64,000 bases of DNA, taken from positions 1 through 64,000 of the forward strand of contig WGNX01000005.1 in assembly GCA_016124335.1 (NCBI GenBank), written 5' to 3'. The translations under genes and the position numbers were made by a program. This document shows positions 55,563-64,000 of the stretch, piece after piece. This DNA is from Alphaproteobacteria bacterium. GTDB taxonomy: Bacteria > Pseudomonadota > Alphaproteobacteria > CACIAM-22H2. The stretch's first letter is position 1. Every line of letters starts with the position of its first letter. Below the pieces are notes generated by a model that saw only the letters and a program-made list of their open reading frames with translations, was not told the origin of the DNA and ran no database searches.

Positions 55563-55928
55563 TCAACCGGCCTTGCCGATCATCGCGCCAAGCGGGCGGC
55601 CGCCAAAGATGTGCATGTGCAGGTGCGGTACCTCCTGGTGCCCGTCTTCCCCGACATTCGACAGGACGCGGTAGCCCTTCCCGGCAAGGCCGACCTGGCG
55701 CGCGACGTCGCCCACCGCCGTGAGGAAGGCCGCCTGCTCGGCCGCACTCGCCTTGGCGGTGAAATCGTCCATCGACACGTAGGCCCCCTTCGGGATCACC
55801 AGCACGTGGACGGGTGCGCGGGGTGCGATGTCGTGGAAGGCGAGCACGTGCTCGTTCTCGTAGACCTTCTTGCACGGGATCTCGCCGCGCAGGATCTTCG
55901 CGAACACGTTGTTGGGATCGTAGGCCAT
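55563..55928 (-). CDS. hinT: HIT-family nucleotide hydrolase (HinT)
   Basis: A 121-residue histidine-triad protein. The active site HLHMHIFGGRPLG (about 103-115) has the H-x-H-x-H triad. It hydrolyses purine nucleoside phosphoramidates. It follows hisE by 10 bases, as in many alphaproteobacteria, and shares the his transcript by position. Confidence 0.93.
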   Translation of the reverse strand: MAYDPNNVFAKILRGEIPCKKVYENEHVLAFHDIAPRAPVHVLVIPKGAYVSMDDFTAKASAAEQAAFLTAVGDVARQVGLAGKGYRVLSNVGEDGHQEVPHLHMHIFGGRPLGAMIGKAG

Positions 55929-55938
55929 CGGCGTGCCG

Positions 55939-56289
55939 TCAGTCCTCGCTGTCGGGGTCGCGGCCGGCTTTTTCCTCGACGCCCGAAACGCCCTCGCGCC
56001 GGCACAATTCGGCCCAGACGTCGGCAGGATTGATGTGCTGGTCGGCCCACAGCACGAGCATGTGGTACATGAGGTCCGCGCTCTCGTCGACGAGGCGCTT
56101 GCGGTTGTTGCGGATCGCCTCGATGACGACCTCCACCGCCTCCTCGCCGACCTTCTGGGCGATCTTCTTGGTGCCCTTCTGGAACAGCTTGGCGGTGTGC
56201 GAGGTCTCGGGATTGGCGCTGCGGCGACTCTCGATCGTCTTGAACAGCCGTTCGAGGACGTCGCCGGCCGGGCGGGATGCGTCGTTCAT
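55939..56289 (-). CDS. hisE: phosphoribosyl-ATP pyrophosphatase
   Basis: A 116-residue all-helical enzyme for the second step of histidine synthesis. Motifs: TAKLFQKGTKKIAQKVGEE, EEAVEVVIEA (Mg-binding glutamates) and ESADLMYHMLVLW. HisI, its usual partner activity, is separate and not in this window. It lies 34 bases after hisF. Confidence 0.95.
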   Translation of the reverse strand: MNDASRPAGDVLERLFKTIESRRSANPETSHTAKLFQKGTKKIAQKVGEEAVEVVIEAIRNNRKRLVDESADLMYHMLVLWADQHINPADVWAELCRREGVSGVEEKAGRDPDSED

Positions 56290-56323
56290 GGTACTGTCAA
56301 AATGACAGGTTGAGGCGGCGGCA

Positions 56324-57088
56324 TCAAGCCGGGCGGACCGGCACGCCCGCTGCCGCCAGGTGCGCTTTCACCTGCGCGATCGTGAAGGTGCCGAAATGGA
56401 ATACGGATGCAGCGAGGAGCGCCGCCGCATGGCCCTCGCGCACGCCGGCCACGAAATGATCGAGCGTGCCCACGCCACCCGACGCGATGACCGGCACGCT
56501 GACGGCATCGGCCACCGCCCGCGTCAGCTCGGTATCGAAGCCCGCCTTCGTGCCGTCGCGGTCCATCGAGGTGAGCAGGATCTCCCCCGCCCCCAGCTCG
56601 ACCATGCGCTTCGCCCAGCCGATCGCCTCGAGCCCCGTGGCATTGCGCCCGCCATGCGTGAACACCTCGAACCGGCCGGGCGAAACGCGCTTGGCGTCGA
56701 CCGCGACCGTCACGCATTGCGAACCGAATTTCTCGGCCGCCTCGCGCACGAATTCCGGCCGGTTGACGGCCGCCGTGTTGATCGAGGCCTTGTCGGCACC
56801 CGCCAGCAGCAGGCGGCGGATATCCTCGACCGTGCGCACGCCGCCGCCCACCGTGAGGGGCATGAAGCAGCGCGAAGCCGTGCGCGCGACGACATCGTAG
56901 ATCGTCTCGCGGTTCTCGTGGCTGGCACCGATATCGAGGAAGCACAGCTCGTCGGCACCCGCCGCGTCGTAGGCAGCGGCCGCTTCCACCGGATCGCCCG
57001 CATCGACAAGGTCGACGAAGTTGACGCCCTTCACCACGCGGCCCTCATGCACGTCGAGGCAGGGGATGATGCGGACCTTGAGGCTCAT
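56324..57088 (-). CDS. hisF: imidazole glycerol phosphate synthase, cyclase subunit
   Basis: A 254-residue TIM barrel that uses ammonia from HisH to form imidazole glycerol phosphate. Catalytic aspartates are in [15 protein letters not shown] and [15 protein letters not shown]. Conserved phosphate loops ([21 protein letters not shown]) are present. ATGA overlap with hisA. Confidence 0.97.
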   Translation of the reverse strand: MSLKVRIIPCLDVHEGRVVKGVNFVDLVDAGDPVEAAAAYDAAGADELCFLDIGASHENRETIYDVVARTASRCFMPLTVGGGVRTVEDIRRLLLAGADKASINTAAVNRPEFVREAAEKFGSQCVTVAVDAKRVSPGRFEVFTHGGRNATGLEAIGWAKRMVELGAGEILLTSMDRDGTKAGFDTELTRAVADAVSVPVIASGGVGTLDHFVAGVREGHAAALLAASVFHFGTFTIAQVKAHLAAAGVPVRPA

Positions 57089-57813
57089 GCGGCGTCCAGA
57101 AGCTTCACGGCCTCGGCCAGATCGATGCGCCCGTCATAAAGCGCGCGGCCGGAAATGACGCCCGCAATCCCGTCGGCCGCGCGCGCCTTGAGCGCGCGCA
57201 GATCGTCGAGCGAGGAAACGCCACCCGAGGCGATGATCGGGATCCTGACCGCGCGCGCCAGTGCCGCCGTCGCCTCGACATTCGGGCCCTGCAGGGCGCC
57301 GTCGCGGTCGATGTCGGTATAGACGATCGCGGCCACGCCCGCGTCTTCGAAGCGCCGCGCCAGATCGACGGCCAGCACGTCGGAGGTTTCCGCCCAGCCT
57401 TCGACAGCCACGCGCCCGTCGCGCGCGTCGATGCCCACGACGATGCGCCCGGGCCAGTCGCGGCATGCCTGCTTCACCAGCCCTGGGTCGCGCAGCGCCA
57501 CGGTGCCGAGGATCACGCGCGCGATGCCCGCCTCGAGCCAAGCCTTGATACGCGCGCCATCGCGGATGCCGCCGCCCAGTTGCACCGGCACCTTCACGGC
57601 GGCGAGGATCGCTTCGACAGCGCGCGCGTTGACGGGCGCGCCGGCAAACGCGCCGTCGAGGTCGACGACATGGATCCAGCGGCAGCCGGCCGCGACGAAC
57701 TTCGCGGCCTGATCGGCCGGGTTCTCGTTGAAGGTCGTGGCCGCCGACATTTCGCCGCGCAGCAGGCGCACGCACTTTCCTTCTTTCAGGTCGATGGCGG
57801 GAAAAAGGATCAC
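57085..57813 (-). CDS. hisA: ProFAR isomerase
   Basis: A 242-residue TIM barrel. GTG 57813 is the best start: it overlaps the hisH stop (GTGA) and gives [20 protein letters not shown]. Catalytic aspartates are in FPAIDLKEG and [23 protein letters not shown] and [11 protein letters not shown] bind phosphate. A further in-frame GTG lies 9 bases upstream. Confidence 0.96.
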   Translation of the reverse strand: MILFPAIDLKEGKCVRLLRGEMSAATTFNENPADQAAKFVAAGCRWIHVVDLDGAFAGAPVNARAVEAILAAVKVPVQLGGGIRDGARIKAWLEAGIARVILGTVALRDPGLVKQACRDWPGRIVVGIDARDGRVAVEGWAETSDVLAVDLARRFEDAGVAAIVYTDIDRDGALQGPNVEATAALARAVRIPIIASGGVSSLDDLRALKARAADGIAGVISGRALYDGRIDLAEAVKLLDAA

Positions 57814-58439
57814 GGGTTCCACGCAAGGAAGTTGGAAACGAGCTTCAGCCCGATGGCCTGGCTCTTTTCGGGATGAAACTGGGAGCCCGCGATGTTTGCC
57901 TTCGCGACGGCAGCAACGATCGGCCCGCCATAGTCGGCCGTGGCCAGCACGCACGCCGGATCTTCGGGCACGAAATGATAAGAGTTCGCGAAATACACGT
58001 GTGCGCCCGCTGGCCAGCCCGCGAGCAGCGGATGCGGCCTGAAATCGAGCGCGTTCCAGCCGAGCTGCGGAAGCTTCAGCGATGGGTCGGATGGCGTCAT
58101 CAGCCGCACCTCGCCCGCGATCCAGCCCAGCCCCGCATGCGTGCCGTGCTCGAGCCCGCGCGTGGCCAGAAGCTGCATGCCGACGCAGATGCCGAAAAAC
58201 GGCACGGCGCGTTTCAGCACCGCTTCCTCGAGTGCCGCGACCATGCCGGGCACGGCGCGAAGGCCCGCCGCGCAATCGCCGAAGGCACCCTGCCCCGGCA
58301 ACACGACGCGGTCGGCCTTGCGCACGATATCGGGATCGGCGGTGACCGATACGGTATGGCCGGGGCCCGCCTCGCGCTCGAACGCCTTGGCGGCCGAGCG
58401 CAGGTTGCCCGACCCGTAATCGACGACGGCGATCTTCAT
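57810..58439 (-). CDS. hisH: imidazole glycerol phosphate synthase, glutaminase subunit
   Basis: A 209-residue class I amidotransferase. Catalytic cysteine is in [12 protein letters not shown], with His and Glu in [10 protein letters not shown]. It makes ammonia from glutamine for HisF. ATG 58439 overlaps the DUF2628 stop by 4 bases. Confidence 0.96.
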   Translation of the reverse strand: MKIAVVDYGSGNLRSAAKAFEREAGPGHTVSVTADPDIVRKADRVVLPGQGAFGDCAAGLRAVPGMVAALEEAVLKRAVPFFGICVGMQLLATRGLEHGTHAGLGWIAGEVRLMTPSDPSLKLPQLGWNALDFRPHPLLAGWPAGAHVYFANSYHFVPEDPACVLATADYGGPIVAAVAKANIAGSQFHPEKSQAIGLKLVSNFLAWNP

Positions 58440-58810
58440 CGGTAGCTCGCGTACCAGCGCAGTTCGGCGTCGTCGAGATTGCGGCCGACCGTGAGCCCTT
58501 CCTCGACAAAGCCGCGCGCGGCAAGACCGAGCCGGCGCAGGTCGTTCGCCTCGAAGCCCACGAGGATGGCAAAAGCGGTGTCGAAGATCGCCACGCGCAC
58601 CGGATCGAGCGGCAGGTAAGTTTCGGCCGCGGCAAGCGCCAGCAGATAGGCGAGCATGCCCGCCGCCGGCCACCACAGCCGGTGGCGCAACGCCCAGAAG
58701 ATGCCGAAGAAGGCCGCCGCCCAGTTGAATCCCTCGCGCACGAAGATCGCGTCGCGTTCGGGCCGGTTCGAAAGGGGATTCAGATGGACGGTATAGACCC
58801 GCGCACCCAT
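58436..58810 (-). CDS. DUF2628 membrane protein in the his operon
   Basis: A 124-residue protein with a soluble start ([22 protein letters not shown]), a hydrophobic hairpin ([20 protein letters not shown] and [16 protein letters not shown]), another hydrophobic stretch ([14 protein letters not shown]) and a tail. The pattern matches DUF2628. Its start overlaps the hisB stop and its stop overlaps the hisH start, so it is tightly coupled in translation. No histidine-related function is known; insertion here is a recurrent alphaproteobacterial order. Confidence 0.82.
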   Translation of the reverse strand: MGARVYTVHLNPLSNRPERDAIFVREGFNWAAAFFGIFWALRHRLWWPAAGMLAYLLALAAAETYLPLDPVRVAIFDTAFAILVGFEANDLRRLGLAARGFVEEGLTVGRNLDDAELRWYASYR

Positions 58811-59466
58811 CACACGTCCACGCCGTCGGCCGAACCGCCGCCGAGCACGCCCTTGGTCGACGGCACGGCGTCGGCCTTGCGCGGATCGATGGCGATCGCC
58901 GCGCGCAGCGCACGCGCGAGCCCCTTGAAGCAGGACTCGACGATATGGTGGTTGTTCTCGCCGTAGAGGTTTTCCACGTGCAGCGTCAGGCCCGCGTTCT
59001 GCGCGAAGGCCTGGAACCATTCCTTGAACAGTTCGGTATCCATGTCGCCGAGCTTGGCGCGCGAGAAGGCGACCTTCCAGATCAGGTAGGGGCGGTTGGA
59101 AGCGTCGAGCGTCACGCGCGTCAGCGTCTCGTCCATCGGGATGGACGCTTCGCCGTAGCGCACGATGCCGCGCCGGTCGCCCAGCGCCTTGGCGACCGCC
59201 TCGCCCAGCACGATGCCCACGTCCTCGGTCGTGTGGTGGAAATCGATATGCAGGTCGCCCTTGGCGCGCACATGCACGTCGATCAGCGAGTGGCGCGAGA
59301 GCTGCTCGACCATGTGGTCGAGGAAGCCGATCCCGGTCGCCACGTCGTAGGCGCCCGTCCCGTCGAGATTGACGGTGGCTTCGATCTGGGTCTCCTTGGT
59401 CGCGCGGCGCACGGTGGCGCGGCGCGGCGTCGGGAACGGATAGACGGCGGGTTTTGCTTCGGCCAT
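58810..59466 (-). CDS. hisB: imidazoleglycerol-phosphate dehydratase
   Basis: A 218-residue monofunctional IGPD, without the phosphatase domain of enterobacterial HisB. Metal-binding motifs: [27 protein letters not shown] and [17 protein letters not shown]. It is the first gene of the his run, divergent from hslV with a 117-base gap. Confidence 0.97.
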   Translation of the reverse strand: MAEAKPAVYPFPTPRRATVRRATKETQIEATVNLDGTGAYDVATGIGFLDHMVEQLSRHSLIDVHVRAKGDLHIDFHHTTEDVGIVLGEAVAKALGDRRGIVRYGEASIPMDETLTRVTLDASNRPYLIWKVAFSRAKLGDMDTELFKEWFQAFAQNAGLTLHVENLYGENNHHIVESCFKGLARALRAAIAIDPRKADAVPSTKGVLGGGSADGVDV

Positions 59467-59523
59467 AACCCGCGATATTTACCAGACGCAGGGCAGCCCG
59501 GACCACAGATAACTGCCCCCGGG

Positions 59524-59551
59524 TTGCAAGCGGTTTGCCGCACACCTAGAT
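59524..59551 (+). promoter_or_regulatory. candidate RpoH-type promoter of hslVU
   Basis: TTGCAA (59524-59529), 16 bases, CTAGAT (59546-59551), about 33 bases before the hslV start. It has the same spacing and similar hexamers as the dnaK promoter (TTGCAT-N16-CTATAT). Confidence 0.6.
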
Positions 59552-59583
59552 CGCAGCCGTCGAACCGAAAGGCGAATTTCCAA

Positions 59584-60132
59584 ATGGAAGCAAACAGGTC
59601 CGAAGTCTGGCACGGCACGACGATCCTTGCCGTGCGCCGGGCGGGCAAGGTCGTGATCGCGGGCGACGGGCAGGTGAGCCTCGGCGCCACGGTCATCAAG
59701 TCCAACGCGCGCAAGGTGCGCCGGATCGGCGGCGGCAGCGTCATCGCAGGATTCGCGGGTGCCACGGCAGATGCCTTCACGCTGTTCGAGCGGCTGGAAG
59801 CCAAGCTCGAGAAGCACCCCGACCAGCTGATGCGCGCGTGCGTGGAACTTGCCAAGGACTGGCGCACCGACCGTTACTTGCGCCGGCTCGAGGCGATGAT
59901 GGCGGTCGCCGACCGCAATGTCAGCCTCGTGCTGACCGGCACGGGCGACGTGCTGGAGCCCGAGGACGGCCTCATCGGCATCGGCTCGGGCGGTTCATAT
60001 GCACTTTCCGCCGCGCGCGCGCTGATGGTTTCGACCGAACTTTCCGCGCGCGAGATCGCCGAACGCTCGCTGAAGATCGCGGGCGAGATCTGCGTCTACA
60101 CGAACGGCAACCTCACCATCGAGGAACTATGA
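59584..60132 (+). CDS. hslV: ATP-dependent protease subunit HslV
   Basis: A 182-residue proteasome-like peptidase. The active threonine is in [11 protein letters not shown]; removal of the first residues exposes it. [20 protein letters not shown] and [16 protein letters not shown] are conserved. It forms two hexameric rings capped by HslU. ATGA overlap with hslU. Confidence 0.97.
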   Translation: MEANRSEVWHGTTILAVRRAGKVVIAGDGQVSLGATVIKSNARKVRRIGGGSVIAGFAGATADAFTLFERLEAKLEKHPDQLMRACVELAKDWRTDRYLRRLEAMMAVADRNVSLVLTGTGDVLEPEDGLIGIGSGGSYALSAARALMVSTELSAREIAERSLKIAGEICVYTNGNLTIEEL

Positions 60133-61448
60133 GCGACAACGCCTTCTCCCCCCGCGAGATCGTTTCCGAACTCGACCGCTTCATCGTCGGCCAGAACGCG
60201 GCCAAGCGCGCCGTCGCGGTCGCACTACGCAACCGCTGGCGCCGGCTGCAGCTTGGCCCCGAGATGCGCGACGAAGTGCTGCCCAAGAACATCCTGATGA
60301 TCGGCCCCACCGGCTGCGGCAAGACCGAGATCGCGCGCCGGCTTGCCAGGCTTGCACAGGCGCCCTTCATCAAGGTCGAGGCGACGAAGTTCACCGAAGT
60401 GGGCTATGTGGGCCGCGATGTCGAGCAGATCGTGCGCGACCTGATGGAGATGGCCCTCCAGATGACGCGCGAGCGCCTGCGCAAGGAAGTGGAAGCGCGC
60501 GCCGAGCTGGCGGCGGAGGAGCGCGTGCTCGAAGCGCTGGTGGGCGCCAATGCGTCGGCCGACACCAAGCAGAAATTCCGCAAGATGCTGCGCGAGGGCC
60601 AGCTCTCCGACCGCGAGATCGAGCTTCAGGTCGCCGACAATGCCGGTTTCCAGATGCCGATGATGGACGTGCCGGGCATGCCCGGCGGCCAGATGGGCAT
60701 GGTCAATCTCAACGACATGCTCTCCAAGGCGTTCGGCCAGCGCACCAAGCCGCGCAAGATGAAGGTCGGCGAAAGCTATGCCGTGCTGTTACAGGAAGAG
60801 GCCGACAAGCTCGTCGACCAGGAGCGCGTGCTGAAGGAAGCGCGCCAGGCGGTGGAGCAGAACGGCATCGTGTTCATCGACGAGATCGACAAGATCTGCG
60901 GGCGCGGCGAACGCGTGGGCGGGGCCGACGTGAGCCGCGAAGGCGTGCAGCGCGACCTGCTGCCGCTGATCGAGGGCACGACGGTTTCCACCAAGCACGG
61001 GGCGGTCAAGACCGACCACATCCTCTTCATCGCCTCGGGCGCCTTCCATGTAGCCAAGCCCTCCGACCTGCTGCCCGAGCTGCAGGGCCGGCTGCCGATC
61101 CGCGTGGAGCTGAAGGGGCTGGAGAAGGACGATTTCGCGCGCATCCTGCGCGAGCCTGAAAACAGCCTCATCAAGCAGTACGTGGCGCTGCTGAAGACCG
61201 AGGACGTGACGCTCGCCTTCGGCGAGGACGCCATCGACGCGATCGCGGGACTTGCCGCCGACGTGAACCGCGGCGTGGAGAATATCGGCGCGCGGCGCCT
61301 CCACACGATCCTCGAACGCCTGCTCGAGGAAATCAGTTTCGCCGCGTCCGACCGCGGCGGCGAAACGATCTCGATCGATGCCGCCTACGTGCGCGAGAAA
61401 GTCGGCGATCTCGCGAAGAACGCGGACCTTTCGAAGTTCATCCTCTAG
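60129..61448 (+). CDS. hslU: ATPase/unfoldase subunit HslU
   Basis: A 439-residue AAA+ ATPase. Walker [16 protein letters not shown], the GYVGRD pore loop, an inserted I domain (about 110-245), Walker [10 protein letters not shown], sensor region and the C-terminal [13 protein letters not shown] tail that docks into HslV. Predicted heat-shock control through the promoter at 59524-59551. Confidence 0.97.
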   Translation: MSDNAFSPREIVSELDRFIVGQNAAKRAVAVALRNRWRRLQLGPEMRDEVLPKNILMIGPTGCGKTEIARRLARLAQAPFIKVEATKFTEVGYVGRDVEQIVRDLMEMALQMTRERLRKEVEARAELAAEERVLEALVGANASADTKQKFRKMLREGQLSDREIELQVADNAGFQMPMMDVPGMPGGQMGMVNLNDMLSKAFGQRTKPRKMKVGESYAVLLQEEADKLVDQERVLKEARQAVEQNGIVFIDEIDKICGRGERVGGADVSREGVQRDLLPLIEGTTVSTKHGAVKTDHILFIASGAFHVAKPSDLLPELQGRLPIRVELKGLEKDDFARILREPENSLIKQYVALLKTEDVTLAFGEDAIDAIAGLAADVNRGVENIGARRLHTILERLLEEISFAASDRGGETISIDAAYVREKVGDLAKNADLSKFIL

Positions 61449-61449
61449 A

Positions 61450-61486
61450 CAAAAAATAACCCCGGTCGGAGCAATCCGGCCGGGGT
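61450..61486. terminator. terminator between hslU and the glycine-zipper gene
   Basis: ACCCCGG (61459-61465) and CCGGGGT (61480-61486) with an inner GGA/TCC pair form a stem around GCAA. On the minus strand it is followed by TTATTTTTT (61458-61450), a good Rho-independent terminator for the gene at 61516. For hslU on the plus strand it gives a stem without a T run. Confidence 0.82.
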
Positions 61487-61515
61487 CAAGTCGGGGGGAG
61501 AAGGGGACGCGTTCG

Positions 61516-61755
61516 TTACTTCTTCTTCGATTCCTGCACCTGATCGACGACGAGCCCGCCGACCGCACCCACGCCGGCACCGATCAGCGCGCCGGTGCCC
61601 ATGTCGAGCCCGCCGGAAAGTGCGCCAATCCCGGTGCCGACGGCGGCGCCGATTGCGGCACCGGAGAGCGTGCGCTGTTCGGTGTGGTTCATGCCCGAGC
61701 ATGCGCCGGTCGTCAGGGCGGCGCCGAATGCCAAGGCGAGAGCGGCTTTGCGCAT
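61516..61755 (-). CDS. small glycine-zipper lipoprotein
   Basis: A 79-residue protein with lipobox TGAC (about 16-19). A repeated glycine-zipper (GAAIGAAVGTGIGALSGG, then GTGALIGAGVGAVGGLV, about 32-68) follows, and a charged end. It resembles the 17-kDa / YMGG outer membrane glycine-zipper lipoproteins of unknown role. It has its own terminator. Confidence 0.85.
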   Translation of the reverse strand: MRKAALALAFGAALTTGACSGMNHTEQRTLSGAAIGAAVGTGIGALSGGLDMGTGALIGAGVGAVGGLVVDQVQESKKK

Positions 61756-61851
61756 GGGGGTTCTCCTTCGCGTCGTTGGCGATGCCCCAATGGGACACGC
61801 GCCGTGTGGCGAAGGCGAGCCGGATGTATGGCGATAAAAAGGCTTTTTATA

Positions 61852-62235
61852 TCAATGCTTTGGTGGCTTTGCGGCAACACTCTGCACGCTTCTTAGGCGT
61901 TCCAGCAGCGCTTCGGTGTCGGCCTCGCCGAGATCGCGGATATGTTCGGCCATCAGGTTGGCCAGTTCGGTCTTGCGCGGATCGAGCCCGCGCGTGTCGA
62001 CGACCACGCGCGGATGCGAAAGCCCTGCGAGGCGGTGCACTTCCTCGAAATCGTCCCAGATCAGGTGGAAGTATTCGCAGATCTGCACGACCAGCGCCGG
62101 CGTGGGCTGGCCACGATGGCCGTGCTCGAGGGCCGAGAGATAGGCCTGGCTGATGTCGAGATCGGCCGCCATCTGCTTCATCGTGATGCCGCGCGCCTTG
62201 CGCAGCGCGCGCACCTTCAGGCCGAAGGGCGTCAT
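61852..62235 (-). CDS. XRE-family HTH regulator
   Basis: A 127-residue protein from ATG 62235, which overlaps the Smr gene stop by 4 bases. The HTH is MKQMAADLDISQAYLSALEH (about 19-38). A C-terminal extension (about 65-127) lacks a cupin or peptidase signature. The target genes are unknown. The coupling to smr is tight. Confidence 0.87.
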   Translation of the reverse strand: MTPFGLKVRALRKARGITMKQMAADLDISQAYLSALEHGHRGQPTPALVVQICEYFHLIWDDFEEVHRLAGLSHPRVVVDTRGLDPRKTELANLMAEHIRDLGEADTEALLERLRSVQSVAAKPPKH

Positions 62236-62759
62236 CGCTGGCGCCGCAGCAGGATGTAGAGCGCGCCCTCGCCGCCATGCTGGATGCGCGCGGACGCAAT
62301 GCGCAGGATGCGGCCCGCATGCGGGCCCGCGCGCAGCCACTCGGGCACGTGCCGGCGCAGCACGCCCTCGCCCTGCCTTCCCTTGCCGGTGACGACCAGC
62401 AGCACGCGCGCACCCGCCTTCACGGCGGAAGCGACGAACCGGTCGAGGGATTCATGCGCGCGCGCCTGCGTCAGGCCATGCAGGTCGATGGAACTGTCGA
62501 TGGGCATCTCGCCGCGCTCGAAGCGCCGCGCGGTGTTGCGATCGAGCCCCGGCTCGGCCGGCTTGCGCGCGGGCGACCGCGGCGGCGGCGGAGCCGAGGG
62601 GATGAGCGGAACGAAGACCGCACGGCGCTGCGCGGTCTCGCGTGCGGCCGGCTCGGGCAGTTTGGGTTCGCTGCGCTTGACCGTCTTGCGCCGCTTGAGC
62701 GGCGTCACATCGCGCATGGCGAGATCGAACAGATGCGCGTCGGGAACGGGGCGCGGCAT
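62232..62759 (-). CDS. Smr-domain protein
   Basis: A 175-residue protein. A basic and proline-rich N-terminus (about 1-80) precedes an Smr domain with SIDLHGLTQARAHESL and VVTGKGRQGEGVLRRHVPEW, the LDLHG and TGKG motifs. Smr domains cut nucleic acids at branched or ribosome-stalled sites. The XRE gene follows with a 4-base overlap. Confidence 0.92.
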   Translation of the reverse strand: MPRPVPDAHLFDLAMRDVTPLKRRKTVKRSEPKLPEPAARETAQRRAVFVPLIPSAPPPPRSPARKPAEPGLDRNTARRFERGEMPIDSSIDLHGLTQARAHESLDRFVASAVKAGARVLLVVTGKGRQGEGVLRRHVPEWLRAGPHAGRILRIASARIQHGGEGALYILLRRQR

Positions 62760-62770
62760 CCGTCCGCCGC

Positions 62771-63970
62771 CTATTTCGCGAGGCCGAATTCGCGCTTTGC
62801 CTCGTCCGACAGGATCAGGTTGTCGCGGCCGAGCGCACGTTCGTTCGCGCGATCCTGGCCCGCGACCGCGCGGTTCTTGCCGCAGAAGGCCATCGTCACG
62901 TCGAGTTCCTTGCGGATGATCTCGAGCGCCTTGGTGACGCCCGCCTCGCCCATCGCCCCCAGCCCATAGAGGAACGCGCGGCCGATATAGGTTCCCTTCG
63001 CACCCAGCGACAGCGCCTTCAGCACGTCCTGGCCCGAGCGGATGCCGCCGTCGAAATGCACCTCGATCCTGTCGCCCACGGCATCGACAATGGGCGCGAG
63101 TTTGGCGATCGAGGACAGCGCGCCGTCAAGCTGCCGGCCGCCGTGATTGGACACGATCAGCGCGTCGGCACCCGAGGCGACGGCCTTCACCGCGTCCTCT
63201 TCGTCGAGGATGCCCTTCAGGATCAGCTTGCCGCCCCAAAGGTCCTTGATCCACTTCACGTCGTCCCACGACAGGCGCGGGTCGAACTGCGAAGCGGTCC
63301 ACGACGACAGCGAGGACATGTCGTCCACGCCCGTGACATGGCCCACGATGTTGCCGAACTGCCGGCGCCTGGTGCCGAGCATGCCCATGCACCAGCCGGG
63401 CTTGGTCATCATGTTGACGATGTTGCCAAGCGTGAGCTTGGGCGGCGCCGAAAGGCCGTTCTTCAGGTCCTTGTGGCGCTGGCCGAGGATCTGGAGATCG
63501 AGCGTGAGCACCAGGGCCGAGCATTTGGCGGCCTTGGCCCGTGCGATCAGCCGCTCGATGAAGCCGCGATCGCGCAGCACGTAGAGCTGGAACCAGAACG
63601 GGGCCGACGTGTTCGCGGCAACATCCTCGATCGAACAGATGCTCATCGTCGACAGCGTGAAGGGCACGCCGAAGGCGGCGGCGGCGCGCGCGGCGAGGAT
63701 CTCGCCATCGGCATGCTGCATGCCGGTCAGGCCCGTGGGCGCAAGCGCCACCGGCATCGCCACGTCCTGGCCCACCATCTTGGAGGCGAGCGAACGGCCT
63801 TCCATATCCACAGCCACGCGCTGGCGCAGGCGGATCTTCTCGAAATCGGTCGTGTTCGCGCGGTAGGTCTGCTCGGTCCACGCACCGGAATCCGCGTAGT
63901 CATAGAACATGCGCGGCACGCGCCGCTGCGCCAGCACGCGCAGGTCTTCGATGTTGGTGATGACGGGCAT
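62771..63970 (-). CDS. lldD: FMN-dependent 2-hydroxyacid dehydrogenase (L-lactate dehydrogenase-like)
   Basis: A 399-residue TIM barrel of the LldD/glycolate oxidase family. Catalytic His and Arg are in VSNHGGRQLDGA, with phosphate-binding DGGIRSGQDVLKAL and GRAFLYGLGAMGE. Opening NIEDLRVLAQRRVPRMFYDY is typical of membrane-associated LldD. It passes electrons from L-lactate (or another 2-hydroxyacid) to the quinone pool. The start is ATG 63970 after GGGGGAAAAGG; the promoter lies beyond the window or in the last 30 bases. Confidence 0.92.
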   Translation of the reverse strand: MPVITNIEDLRVLAQRRVPRMFYDYADSGAWTEQTYRANTTDFEKIRLRQRVAVDMEGRSLASKMVGQDVAMPVALAPTGLTGMQHADGEILAARAAAAFGVPFTLSTMSICSIEDVAANTSAPFWFQLYVLRDRGFIERLIARAKAAKCSALVLTLDLQILGQRHKDLKNGLSAPPKLTLGNIVNMMTKPGWCMGMLGTRRRQFGNIVGHVTGVDDMSSLSSWTASQFDPRLSWDDVKWIKDLWGGKLILKGILDEEDAVKAVASGADALIVSNHGGRQLDGALSSIAKLAPIVDAVGDRIEVHFDGGIRSGQDVLKALSLGAKGTYIGRAFLYGLGAMGEAGVTKALEIIRKELDVTMAFCGKNRAVAGQDRANERALGRDNLILSDEAKREFGLAK

Positions 63971-64000
63971 GGACCTTTTCCCCCGGAATGTCGCGTCTTC

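Overview
The window is a gene-dense, high-GC chromosomal segment of an alphaproteobacterium, most likely of the Rhodospirillales or a nearby order. The evidence is gene order and gene families. hslVU lies divergent from a hisB-hisH-hisA-hisF-hisE-hinT run. An LpoA-like lipoprotein gene is divergent from rsmI-yraN-BON-SirB1-gshB. nth sits next to a DUF2244 gene, hrcA-grpE lies near dnaK-dnaJ, and there are two PAS_5-type single-domain proteins of a kind common in this group. No rRNA, tRNA or CRISPR array was seen. Nearly all sequence is coding, many neighbours overlap by 4 bases (ATGA or GTGA), and only one gap (28824-29166) exceeds 300 bases.

Layout. 1-131: the end of an IS630-type insertion sequence, abutting an adenylate cyclase-like gene whose stop codon it helps to form. 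1557-10379: NfuA Fe-S carrier, a glucosaminidase, a nitronate monooxygenase-like flavoprotein with a four-cysteine cluster, an ADP-forming acyl-CoA synthetase fused to GNAT, a GT9 glycosyltransferase, AmpG and a PAS protein. 10540-15202: an operon for a two-subunit 2-oxoacid:ferredoxin oxidoreductase (KorAB type) led by a flavin/Fe-S protein. 15206-21924: typA, a PfkB kinase, an EI24 membrane protein, bactofilin, a lipoprotein, nth, DUF2244 and dapB. 21939-24903: an operon of three genes that match the mycobacterial decaprenylphosphoryl-arabinose pathway (UbiA-type phosphoribosyltransferase, DprE1, DprE2).

25644-31479: chaperone region with dnaK-dnaJ and hrcA-grpE, separated by a small unknown gene that has a near-consensus promoter and a possible SD-masking hairpin. 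31503-31652: a palindromic repeat between 20-base direct repeats. 31700-34172: rph-rdgB-hemW. 34173-35071: AT-richer sequence with an unknown gene. 35072-42752: SRPBCC protein, LpoA-like lipoprotein, a chemoreceptor and the rsmI-to-gshB run. 42758-46498: M48 peptidase, DUF898, TauE/SafE and extensin-like proteins. 46558-48745: oxyR divergent from ahpC-ahpD. 48765-50862: a long inverted repeat ending on the comM start codon, comM and a MAPEG protein. 50910-51779: an autoregulated, probably leaderless ArsR-SRPBCC pair. 51842-55434: response regulator plus hybrid kinase with an amino-acid-sensor-like dCache. 55563-61448: hinT, his genes and hslVU. 61516-63970: glycine-zipper lipoprotein, XRE regulator, Smr protein and an FMN 2-hydroxyacid dehydrogenase.

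The DNA-level signals that stand out are matching RpoH-like promoters (TTGCAN-N16-CTANAT) before dnaK and hslVU, a 31-base palindrome on the arsR promoter and start codon, the inverted repeat at comM, and the repeat-flanked palindrome between hrcA and rph. I did not find a convincing wholly new multi-gene system. The best candidates for unusual biology are the DprE1/DprE2/UbiA operon and the unknown genes at 29167 and 34375. All homology statements rest on reading motifs; no database search was run.
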